Shown piece after piece: positions 1-10,020 of a stretch of DNA of 64,000 bases. This DNA comes from Toxorhynchites rutilus septentrionalis (lineage: Eukaryota; Arthropoda; Insecta; Diptera; Culicidae), in assembly GCF_029784135.1 (NCBI RefSeq), contig NC_073746.1, positions 262,051,598 through 262,115,597 of the forward strand, given 5' to 3'. The position numbers and the translations under genes were made by a program. Below the pieces are notes generated by a model that was not told where the DNA came from, did no database searches, and saw nothing but the letters and a program-made list of their open reading frames with translations. Positions within the stretch are counted from its first letter, which is position 1, and the number at the start of each line of letters is the position of its first letter.

Positions 1-218
1 TTTTCAATAGGACCTATCTGTTTTGATAGATTCTCTTCAGTTAATAACTCACCGGTAAAAGAGTTTCCTGATCTGTTCGATGACCAGGAATGTAGAAGGG
101 AATCTCGTTAATCAAACTATGTAGAAAAACTGGTGCAAAGTCTATCTACAAGGCCGTGGTAATGGAAAAAGAATGTCAATAAAGAGAATCGATCAAAATA
201 GATAGGTCCTATTGAAAA
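1..218. mobile_element. MITE with 37-bp terminal inverted repeats
   Basis: The first 37 bases (starting TTTTCAATAGGACCTATC) are repeated in reverse complement at 182-218 with two mismatches. The roughly 144 bp between them hold no ORF. The left terminus coincides with the window edge, so the target duplication cannot be checked. The superfamily is not assigned. Confidence 0.8.
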
Positions 219-1262
219 GTTAAGCGGGAAGTCAAAAACAATTTTTTTGAAAAAATGGCAGGGGTTAGAAAAACAAAATGCGGTTTAAAACGTTTTTTTC
301 TTACGTTTCCCGATTTTTAAAAAATAGTAAAATTTTAAAAATATTATTTTTAGGGGTTCATGCGATAGAAAGATGCGTGCAGATTGTATCCATATAATTT
401 CGACATGAATCGATTTAGTAGAACTTAAGATATGGTGTACGCCAGTTTGTAAAAACTAGTTTTCAGAAAAACGCATTTGAAGTTCATTGTTATGGCCGTA
501 AATAATAGGATTTTCGATAAGTCTTTTCTAGGGTATGTTCTTGAATGGCTAAACTACAGAAATATGAAGGATTTTTTTTTTAATTTTTTGAATCATCCAT
601 CAAATATAATGTTAATCAACACTAAAACAGGGGCATTAAAAAAACAAAATGATATGAAATTCTCAAAAAAAACCACTAAAGATGCTGTTACCAAATAAAT
701 AATATTTCCGGTTTCTATGTCGATTCAGGCGACTTTATTCAGTGATCAGTTGAAAACAATCACTATTTTGGATTGATGGAAACTCGTCTAAGATAACATC
801 TTAACTTCATTGCAGATTATCCAGATATAAAAATAATTGTATCGTTTGTTTGAGATAACCCCCATAAACGCCAATTCTATCAAAATTGACTTTTGAGTCC
901 TTGAGGTTACTTACATTGACTCCCTAAATTTCAGAAAAACTTAATTCTACGAACCCCCTTAACTTGGGGTTTCAAATAGTCATTTGTTTGAGAAACCCCA
1001 TGGCTCCATGTTTCTAATTATCACTACGGGTGGCACTGCAATGGATATACAATTTCGTTCATTGTTTACCGATGTCGTAAGAAGCATGACCAACTCAACA
1101 TAATCGGAATGTCTTCTGATTCGGTTTGCGACGCGGACACGACCCCGGGATGTAAGCGGACGTCATGAAAATGGAAAAATTCATTGGAACAGCTTACGAA
1201 AACAGTATCGTTGTGTTTGCCCTGCCATACAATGCACGATTGGATGCTTCGGAAAGGCATAG
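219..1262. other. AT-rich intergenic DNA, nothing recognised
   Basis: Homopolymer-rich DNA with only short ORFs that show no family motif. The part from about 1060 to 1260 is less AT-rich and could be old coding DNA, but no frame is recognisable. Confidence 0.4.
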
Positions 1263-1743
1263 TAGGGGAACCCGGGGCAAGAGTGCTACCTTAAGCTAAT
1301 ACGCGTTTTTGAATGCTCTTTTGATATATTTTTTCAATTTTTTTTTGCTGGTTTGTTCATTTATACTTTAGGTGTAGCTATGCATCAAATTGTTCAAAAC
1401 TTATGTTTACTATGAAAATGTTTCATTTACAAAAATGATGTTTTGGGTTTGTATTTTTCCAGTACGGGACAAGAGTGCCACCTCGACGGGGCAAGAGTGC
1501 CAATCTTATAAAAATATAATTTTTGATGAAAAAAGCACTGTGAAATTCCGGTGGTTCCAAAGAACGCAAACTCAAGTTCCGGTGGCGTTCACGAAAACCG
1601 GCAAACCAATCTTCTCCGGCCAATTTGGATGTTTTGTCGAAAGAGTGATCTAAATTATCACACTCTGCGATTTTATACCCTGGTTCGGGAAGTCGTGTGT
1701 TGTCAGCCCATAAAATAACTTCTGCATATTAAGGATGTGACTC

Positions 1744-4294
1744 CGAGAAACGTCAATGAAAAAATTATGGAAAGTGGCTCGAAACATGAGAAATCGCTCT
1801 TCAACGAATGAAAGGGAAGAATATTCACATCGATGGATTTTTAATTTTGCACGGAAGGTTTGTCCTGATTCCGCTCCTGTGCAAAAAATTGTTCGAGATA
1901 TACCACAAGGTAGGTGCGATCTTGATTCCGAGTTTTCGATGGTAGAATTCTCTCTTGCTCTGCTTTCATGTAACAATTCTGCTCCGGGATCGGATAGAAT
2001 TAAGTTCAACTTGCTGAAAAACCTCCCTGATGTGGCGAAACATCGCTTGTTGAATTTATTCAATCGGTTTCTGGAGAATAATATTGTTCCAGATGATTGG
2101 AGACAAGTACGAGTTATAGCTATTCAAAAACCCGGAAAACCCGCGTCCGACTTCAATTCGTACCGCCCAATAGCAATGCTGTCTTGTATACGGAAATTGT
2201 TGGAGAAAATGATCTTGTTTCGCCTTGATCGATGGGTTGAAACGAATGGCCTACTCTCAGATACACAATATGGGTTCCGCAGGGGCAAGGGGACGAATGA
2301 TTGTCTTGCGTTGCTTTCTTCAGAAATTCAAATGGCTTACGCCGAAAAAAAAAAAAGGGTTTCAGTATTCTTGGACATAAAAGGGGCCTTCGATTCTGTT
2401 TCAATAGAGGTTTTGTCGGACAAATTACACTCTCGGGGTCTGCCGCCTCTATTGAATAATATGTTATATAACTTGCTTTGTGAGAAACATTTGAACTTTT
2501 CTCACGGAGATTCGGCAGTAAGTCGGGTCTCTTACATGGGCCTCCCCCAGGGCTCATGTTTAAGCCCCTTTTGTACAACTTCTATGTAAGCGACATCGAC
2601 ATTTGCCTTACACAAAATTGCAACCTAAGACAACTTGCAGATGATGGAGTGGTGTCTGCCGTAGGATCAAACGAATCCGACCTGCAAGAACCCTTACAAG
2701 ATACTTTGAACAATTTTTCAACCTGGGCCTCAACGCATACCATGAGTCTCGAGGTTTTGGCAGGCGTACTCCCACTAAAAGATCGCTTCAATTTATTATC
2801 TCTTTGGTTCCTCATCCGGTGTAAGGTCATGAACCCATTGGTGATCGGAAATTTTGAGCAATTGATCGAGCTAAATTTTCATTCTGGATTCATGAGTTCA
2901 TATCATGAATTCACCTCTATGCAGGTTGATCCTTCTTCGTATATTCCCAACCGTGTTTGTTTTCCTGACTACATCAATTCCTTTGTACATTTCGATCTGT
3001 TCATGAAGGAGAAAATCCATGAAAATCCAGATTATCTTAGATTGGGGTTCGTTCCTACGATCTTCAATGCAAAGTATGGGCGTATCAATTGTGATAATAT
3101 GTACTTTACTGATGGGTCCTCTATGAATGAGTCCACAGGATTTGGAGTGTTCAACGTATTTTTTAGCACCTCACACAGTCTTCAGAATCCTTGCTCGGTA
3201 TATATTGCTGAATTGGCAGCGATATACTGGGCGCTGGACAGCGTCGCCTCACGACCTGTTGAACACTATTACATTGTAACGGATAGTCTTAGCTCTGTCG
3301 AAGCTATCCGTTCAGTGAGGCCGGAAAAGCACTCGCCGTACTTCCTTGAGAGAATACGAGAAATTTTGAGTGCTTTATCCAGACGCTGTTATGTCATTAC
3401 CTTTGTCTGGGTCCCTTCACATTGCTCAATTCCGGGTAATGAGAGGGCTAACTCATTGGCAAAGGTGGGTGCAAATGAAGGCGATATTTATCAGCGTCAA
3501 ATCGCCTTCAATGAATTTTATTCTTTAGTCCGCCAAAATACCATCGCTAACTGGCAACGCAAGTGGAATGAAGATGAATTGGGCCGGTGGTTTCACTCGA
3601 TTATCCCTAAGGTTAGCCTCAAACCGTGGTTCAAAGGTCTGGACTTGAGTCGGGACTTTATTCGCACCTTCTCCCGACTCATGTCCAATCACTGTTCGTT
3701 AGATGCACTACTCTTCCGTTTCAATCTTGCCAGCAGCAATCTCTGCGTTTGTGGCCGAGGTTATCACGACATCGAGCACATTGTTTGGTCGTGCGAGGTG
3801 TATCTGGTCGCCAGATCGAATTTAGAAAACTCCCTTCGGGCCCGAGGGAGACAGCCCAATGTGCCGGTGAGAGATGTGTTGGCTCGGTTAGACCTTGATT
3901 ACATGTCCCATATATATGTTTTCCTTAAAGCTATAGATCTTCGTGTGTGATTGTCCCTACATCCTTATACCCTCCTTTCCTTCCTTTGCGGGTAATTCGT
4001 CCCCTTGCTATAAATAGTAGAATAAGTTGAAATGTAAATACACTATAGATATACGAATAGATTAAGAAATGAGTGTTCATTAACATTGTTACAATTTCCT
4101 TATATCCCATCCTTCTCCTAAAGATATGTCACCCTCCTAAACTCGAGTACACCGCGAGTAATCGGTTTTCCACCTTACTAACCATAGATGTAAGAAAATT
4201 GTTTATATATATAGTTTTAAAATTATATTTAAGAATTCGGCTCCTTTAAACTTAAGTAACTGAGCCTGTAAAAATAAACGAATTAATAAAAAAA
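1744..4294 (+). mobile_element. 5'-truncated non-LTR retrotransposon, RT plus RNase H (I-like)
   Basis: A target duplication AAGGATGTGACTC occurs at 1731-1743 and 4295-4307, so this is a target-primed insertion beginning in the middle of ORF2. The element has lost ORF1, the endonuclease and the start of RT. The 3' UTR (3951-4294) ends in a hairpin GGCTC (4239-4243) / GAGCC (4262-4266) and an A-rich TAATAAA tail. A close relative lies on the minus strand at about 23704-25490. Order RT then RNase H points to the I group or a related RNase H-bearing clade. Confidence 0.9.
1756..3950 (+). pseudogene. LINE ORF2 fragment: reverse transcriptase and RNase H, frameshifted
   Basis: Frame 1756-2589 carries RT blocks: SDRIKFNLL, KPGKP..FNSYRPIAMLS, QYGFRRGKGTND, VSVFLDIKGAFDSV and YMGLPQGSCLSP. 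Reading then shifts to frame 2556-3950 with LADDGVV (the FADD position) and an RNase H domain: YFTDGSS (D), AELAAIYWALD (E), YIVTDSLSS (D). The frameshift is a one-base loss in a C run near 2562; the copy at 25.4 kb has five C where this one has four. Relative to that copy about 50 codons are missing after the LADD motif, near 2730. The fourth RNase H acidic residue, normally D in ERADSLAK, is N (ERANSLAK). A zinc-knuckle-like CVCGRGYHDIEHIVWSC follows. The copy is dead. Confidence 0.9.
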
Positions 4295-4979
4295 AAGGAT
4301 GTGACTCACGAGTTACTCCTCCTGTTGTTTAGAAAACACAGTTTTAAAACGGTCTAACTTCTGCACATATTTGGCCAATGTTCTTCTGGGCAAACTATAA
4401 TATATTCCTCCGTAGCTCGTCTCCATGATTTACAGAATGTACGGCAACGACTATAGTTTCCATCTGCCACTGGTTTCGGTACGAAATCCGATCATATTTA
4501 CAAACCATGACCACAACAAACACAACCACGATTACACTATTTGCGTTTGACAGATCGAATTCGAGGTAACGAATGTGGAATGTTTTACCCCGGTAATAAT
4601 GGCTCCTTTTGCCCCGAAAGTTGAGAGATAACAAATTTATTTTTTATTGAAATAAATACGTACGATTTAAACTAGTTCATACAGTAAGTTGAAGAAAATG
4701 ATTATTCTATTTGTATTTATGGGTGGAGTCATACAAACATATAGAAATTGAGGGAATTTCGTTAATTTGCGCCTGTGCGTACTTATATAGATTGCAGTTG
4801 TAAGAAGCTCAGTTAGTATTTATCTGTTTTCCAATAAAAAAATATTTAAGGTTCTGGCTGATAATATGTGAGATATATGCAGTATTTGTATAGTTAAATA
4901 ATTGTGAAAGATGGAAATAGGCAAAATAATCAGATGGGCACTCTTGCCCCGTATGGCACTCTTGCCCCGGGTTCCCCTA

Positions 4980-5812
4980 AGCCCTCAATTAAGAACTGTT
5001 GAAGTGCACGAAGATTACTAAGCTGAGTGGCTGGCAAAACCCCTTAGTACTATGTACTTCATCTTCAAAAGTAAATAAAATTGAATTAAATCGCTTCAAA
5101 ACCACAAAATCTCGTTTCTGATTAAATTTGATTGGTTGATTGATTTGATTTGAGAATTCCAGCAACTCCAAAGCATTATATTTTGAGCTTATCTGTTATA
5201 TTGATGAAAAAGTGGTTTCACATTATATGTTTTAGGTGTAATATTCGAACCCGATACTAACAAATAGGAGGACCAGGTCCAAATTTTGAGAAAAACTGTT
5301 TTTTGAACGCCACAGGAGCGTAATTTTCATTATGTTTTTTTTAATGAAATTTATTCTGAGAGCAACGTAATGAGGACATAGTCCCCATCATCTTCGATTG
5401 AGGAACAGAGGCGGCCCTAAGCCGCCGAGGTGACGCAATCCGAGTCGGCCGCCGACACGCCGTCGGAAGCGGCGGCCTTTCGCAAACAAACATGTGTTCC
5501 ATCGATTGCCCGGTTAGTTTGAAACATAGGAGACGATCTTTTAGTTAGGTCGGATTTGCTCGGTTGATTTTTGCACTGAAATATAAATAATATATTTCAA
5601 AGCAAAACTTAACCGGGCAAACGTATGCCGTCCGACGCTCGCTAACGCTCGGTTGGACCTATATTTCGGCTCCGGTGACGCTAATACGAAAGTACCATAT
5701 GCTTTTCCAACCAATTGTACAGGGTTGTCAAGAATAAATAAAACACACTTCTACTTGAAACACTTACAAAACATATAATCAAGCGAGTAACAAAATAAAA
5801 TTCAAATCTATT
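4980..5812. other. Intergenic DNA with a CpG-rich palindromic island
   Basis: No gene is seen. An island at about 5405-5480 is strongly GC-rich and self-complementary (GGCCGCC near 5438, GGCGGCC near 5471). CGCTCG/GACGC motifs near 5630-5655 contrast with the AT-rich surroundings. GCCCGGTTAG near 5499 and TAACCGGGC near 5611 are opposed. It may be a DNA element of unknown family. Confidence 0.4.
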
Positions 5813-6017
5813 AACAAATTGTATACAATAAAACTAATAATTTATTCGCTGATACTCAATGTCGCTATGAGGATGCAAAGAAATATATGATAATCCATCA
5901 ATAATCTAAGGGCCCATTATAACAAACTGTATACAATAAAACTAATAATTTATTCGCTGATACTCAATGTCGCTATGAGGATTCAAAGAAATATATGATA
6001 ATCCATCAATAATCTAA
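5813..6017. repeat. Tandem duplication, 97-bp unit at 108-bp spacing
   Basis: The sequence 5813-5909 is repeated at 5921-6017 with only two visible differences. The copies are separated by GGGCCCATTAT. It is a recent local duplication with no ORF. Confidence 0.95.
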
Positions 6018-6144
6018 CCATTATACCATTATAAGAACAATAGGAACTACTGTACTGCCTATTTTGCAACCTTTAAGTTAAATTTTAGGGTTTGCGTATC
6101 AACCGAAACGATAATTTCCGTATAGCATCGAAAGAACTCAGAAC

Positions 6145-6518
6145 GTCTTCGTAGCCACATTGGTTGAGCGTTCGCCTAATAAGTGAGTTCAAAACTCAGA
6201 GCCCTCAATTTGACCATCTTTGTGTTGTTATATTCGATTCATTGTCGGAGTACAGGCCTATCTCCATCTAAATGAGCTCTACTGACACAACAATGATCAC
6301 ATAAACTGTCTCCGCTGTTCGGTCTAATTGAACAATGGAACAGAAGGAATACTCTCTCGCCTAAAAGGCTACTGTGTAATTTAGTATATGTAATGGCACA
6401 GAAGGAATACTCTTACGCTCATACTGGATAATTTACAATTTATAGATACAATTAACATGTAACATGTACAAGATTCGGCTCTGTTACAGCTAAATAAGAA
6501 AGAGCCTCAATAAATAAA
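6145..6518 (+). mobile_element. tRNA-derived SINE with a LINE-like 3' end
   Basis: The head resembles a tRNA gene: a box-A-like TGGTTGAGCG near 6161 and a degenerate box B (GAGTTCAAAACTC, near 6184). The 3' end has GGCTC (6477-6481), a short loop and GAGCC (6502-6506), then an AATAAATAAA tail. That arrangement matches the 3' ends of the LINEs at 4231-4294 and 23704-23765. Length (about 370 bp) fits mosquito Feilai-like SINEs. The family name is an inference; boundaries are approximate. Confidence 0.55.
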
Positions 6519-7714
6519 CAAATGGGATAAATGGGAAAAGAATGGGAAAATCCGAAATTCTTTGCATAAATACACAAAATAGGATGTGCAACAGTGTATT
6601 CGAGGTATAAAAAATAATGCTACAATAAAAGAGGTGTTCGATGGTAAAGTATTGTCTTGGGAAGAACTGGTCCGGAAAAGCCAAGAGAGGCTCATCAATG
6701 GTATTTTCTGATGCCGAAGGGAAGGAAATAGTGGCTTGGATCATACGAATGGGATGAAAAAGTTTCTTACACCTTAGCAAGTATCCCCGTCCAGAAGATG
6801 AATGCAGATAATTTGCAGTTTCAACTCGAATAACCTGTTAACATAAATTCGAATCTTCCAGGGCAAAGGTGGTATCAAGCTTTCATGAAGCGTAATGCGG
6901 ATTTGACCATACGAAAGTCTGAACCGATATTCGCAGCATCTGTGAGCATCACCGAGGGAAACACCCACCATTGGTTCAGATATTTGTATGAAAACCTTGT
7001 GCAAGCAGAACACAGCGATATTTAGTGATCCCAGAGAATCTGTTACGAATCCCATCAGGCTACTGTAGCTTCCATCAGTGAGATCGAGAAAGAATGCAAT
7101 ACAAGCCAGCGACTGGTATGTACTTAAAGATATATCAGGAAATGTAAATGCCAAATCCTAATGCTACATTCTTCAAGGGACCAAAAACTCCGAAAAAGTA
7201 GGAGTTCAACAATGTTAAACGCTAAAGCTTCACCATTCAAAATGCCAAAACTACATCCTTCACAAAACTAAAAGCTCCGAAAAAAATGCGAAAGACATCC
7301 AAAAGGGAGGGGGAAGTACAATATTCGCAAAGAGAAGCAATTGAAGTCAGAGGTAAAACGAATTAAACGCATCAAGAGAGCAGAATTGAAGAAGTTGTCA
7401 GCAATATCGAAATTGGAGGAGAAATTGTCACACTTGAGAATGAAAAAAAAGACGGTGTTTTGAAGAATTGATGAATTGATATCAATTTCCATTAAATTTT
7501 TATCAAAATTTTATACACCTAGACGATATTTGAAATACTCAAAAACGAACATTGAAGCAATAAAAATTTTACATAAAGATCTATTGATTATGATTATGTG
7601 TTCGGAGGCCAACCAAAACCATGTTTTATATTTTCAAAATTTTTTAAGGCAATGGATGTTGGTTGATAGGAACTAGTAGTTAAATTTTCACAGTAGAAGG
7701 GGTTACTGCGGTTA
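6519..7714. other. Intergenic DNA, nothing recognised
   Basis: There are only short ORFs without family motifs. No repeat or terminus could be supported. Confidence 0.4.
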
Positions 7715-7915
7715 TTGGGTTGTCCGAAAAGTTAATGTCGATTTTTGGGAAAACAAAAACATAATTTTCAATCAAAGCATTATAATTTAATGTTATATCC
7801 ATAGTTCTGTTTCACAATCTATCGCCATCTTTCACACAGCCTAAACATTCTATCCTCCCAGAACATGTTTGCTTCCTCGTCGAAAACTGCTGCGAGCCAT
7901 ACATGTGAGAAACAG
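7715..7915 (-). pseudogene. mariner transposase 3' relic
   Basis: GGTTGTCCGAAAAGTTAATG near 7720 looks like a mariner terminus. Just inside it the minus strand reads SHVWLAAVFDEEANMFWEDR, then MFRLCERWR, a stop and IVKQN. That matches the usual mariner C-terminus (FW..gi..L..RW..VI..nG.Y). The upstream frame (to 8193) is not recognisable as mariner. No opposite terminus was found. Confidence 0.6.
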
Positions 7916-8229
7916 GTTGATCGGTAGTAGCTCATAATACAGAATCCAATCCAAATCCCACCAGAAACAGCGTATATCTTTCTTTGGGCGAAGACCGCAT
8001 ATGTATAAGAACAAATAAGCATGGTATAAACCCCCGCATAAGTGGAAATGCTAGTGTTTCGCCTGACATTTTGATCGTTTATATTTTTTTCCGAAAAACC
8101 TACAATATCACTACTGTCAATTGTAGAAAAATTAATATTCAAATTTTCACTGAATTCATCGTCCATGCTTTGGAATGAATCTTTACTCAACAAATGAGGA
8201 AAGCATATCAGCAGTGGAAGACTTGTTGA

Positions 8230-8546
8230 ATATTTTCTAATTTTTAGGATATTTAGTACGGTACGGTATGGTCACAGACGAACAAATTACATATAAAATC
8301 TTATTATATTGATTGTGGATTTAAAATTTTTCTCTTGAGTAATTTTTCACTCTGAAACGTATTCCTACATCAATAACTCTGGGGATACATCTTCATACAC
8401 ATTATCCTTAATAACGCAATGTTGTTCCTCAAACTTAATCTCGTTGTGATTTCATAAATTCGTCAGACAATCTGGTTTCAGAAATTTTCTAGCACTGTTT
8501 TGGGAAGCCACGAAACAAATGAGGGTAAAGATAAAAAAAAGTTAAG
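8230..8546. other. Short unassigned stretch
   Basis: AT-rich DNA without an ORF or a recognised repeat. Confidence 0.4.
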
Positions 8547-8548
8547 TA

Positions 8549-9845
8549 AAGGGTGTGTCACATCAAATTGCATCACGGAAAAAACACTGTAGAAATTTAA
8601 TTTTTAGGAATTATATCTTCAGCTTTCGCTTATAATCAGATAAGAGTGTATAGATCACGTTGGCCATGCTTCACTGTAAATTTTTCGTAAATTTGGAAAA
8701 ATGTCGTCGAACGAAAAAGAGCGTCGTTAATTAATCCTGTGCACTCATTTCGAGAATCCGGAGTTGTCACATCGGGACATCGGTAAGATGCTGGGAATCT
8801 TCCAATCCACGGTCAGCAGAGTACTAAAACGATACTTCGAGAACCTAACCATCGACCGGAAGGTGAAGAACGGCAAAAATGGATGCTCCGTCAGTGAGAA
8901 AGATCACAAGCGCGTAGTTAAGCAGTTTAGACGTGATCCGAGAAGTTCGGTCCGGGATGTCGCCAATAAGCTGAATTTGTCAAGTTCATTCGTCCAGCGG
9001 ACCAAGCAGCGGGAGGGCCTGCGTACATACAAGGTTCAGAAGGCTCCTAACCGCGACGAAAGGCAAAACATGGTGGGGAAGACGCGAGCCCGGAAGCTGT
9101 ACACCGAAATGCTGACGAAGCCGCATTGCCTGGTAATGGACGACGAAACCTACGTCAAAGCGGACTTTCGTCAGCTGCCGGGCCTGTTGTTCTTCTCCGC
9201 AGAGGACAAATTCAGAGTTCCGGAGGAGATTCGCAAGCAGAAACTATCCAAGTTTGCCAAAAAGTACATGGTGGGGCAAGCGATCTGCTCTTGCGGAAAG
9301 CGGAGCGCCCCCTTCGTGATGACCGGCACGGTAAACGGGCAGGTTTACCTTAAGGAGTGTCTACAGAAGCGCTTACTACCACTATTAAGGCAGCACGAGG
9401 GCCCGACCAACTTTTGGCCGGATTTCGCTTCGTGCCACTATTCAAAGGACGTGTTGGAGTGGTACGAAGCCAACGGGTCACCTTCGTGCCAAAGGAAATG
9501 AACCCGCCCAACGCGCTGGAGCTTCGCCCAATAGGGAAATATTGGGCGATTATGAAACAGGCCCTCCGGATGAACCCAAAAGTTGTCAAATCGGAGGCGG
9601 ACTTCAAGAGAAAATGGATTTCTGTTCGAAAAAAACTACAACCTGACGTTGTACAGAACCTTATGGACGGGGTAAAGAGGAAGGTGCGAGCATACGGGCT
9701 TAGGCTCGAAGTATGAATAAAAAGAAAATGCCAAAAGTTGTTTAATAGTTTTTATTTTACTGTCTTAAATTTTCAAAAGGATCGGTCTACTGGGCGAATT
9801 TCTACAGCGTTTTTTCCGTGATGCAATTTGATGTGACACACCCTT
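8549..9845 (+). mobile_element. Complete Tc1-type transposon, DD37E family (copy 1)
   Basis: The inverted repeats begin AAGGGTGTGTCACATCAAAT at 8549 and at 9845 on the other strand. They agree over about 49 bp with one mismatch. TA dinucleotides flank both ends (8547-8548, 9846-9847). Total length is 1297 bp, normal for a Tc1/mariner element. The ends are complete, so it could still be moved by a transposase supplied in trans, but its own gene is broken. A truncated second copy is at 47253-48027. Confidence 0.92.
8701..9716 (+). pseudogene. DD37E transposase, broken by a nonsense codon and a frameshift
   Basis: Start is ATG at 8701 (MSSNEKERR). Codon 10 is TAA, where the second copy has GAA. 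An HTH region follows (SHRDIGKMLGIFQSTVSRVL), then a second DNA-binding part. Catalytic positions are D in VMDDETYV (near 9140), D in WPDFASCHYS (near 9420), and the third position in LELRPIGKYW (near 9528), which is G where E is expected. There are 37 residues between the second D and the third position. A one-base loss near 9475 moves the C-terminus into frame 9357-9716. Family: ITmD37E of mosquitoes, from known spacing. The stop, the frameshift and E-to-G each suggest inactivity. Confidence 0.9.
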
Positions 9846-9924
9846 TACAGCTTTGCGTCTAGAGAATTTAACTCAATGTAAGAAAAAAAAATTATTACGA
9901 ATAATGTCAAGAGTACAAAAACCG

Positions 9925-10020
9925 GTAAAAATCAGGATAAATTGAGTGTTCGTCAGGATATCAGGAAGCATGCTAAAAAGTCTGGGAAATCCTGAAAAAT
10001 CAGGAAGGTTGGCATCTCTG
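9925..10020. mobile_element. Possible hAT-like terminus
   Basis: The sequence GGTTGGCATCTCTG ending at 10020 is the reverse complement of CAGAGATGCCA, a form common at hAT ends. TCAGGA motifs recur just inside it. No partner terminus or 8-bp duplication was found, so this is a lone end at best. Confidence 0.3.

Larger units (their letters stand above)
1265..4977. mobile_element. TA-flanked DNA transposon, non-autonomous, split by a LINE
   Basis: Left terminus GGGGAACCCGGGGCAAGAG (from 1265) and its exact reverse complement ending at 4977 give 22-bp perfect inverted repeats. Both are flanked by TA (1263-1264 and 4978-4979). The subterminal motif GGGCAAGAGTGCC or close variants recurs inside both ends (about 1465-1502 and 4936-4950). 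After removing the LINE at 1744-4294 and one 13-bp target duplication, the element is about 1.15 kb. It encodes no recognisable transposase. A TA duplication fits Tc1/mariner/pogo-type or another TA-targeting family; the exact family is not determined. Confidence 0.75.
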
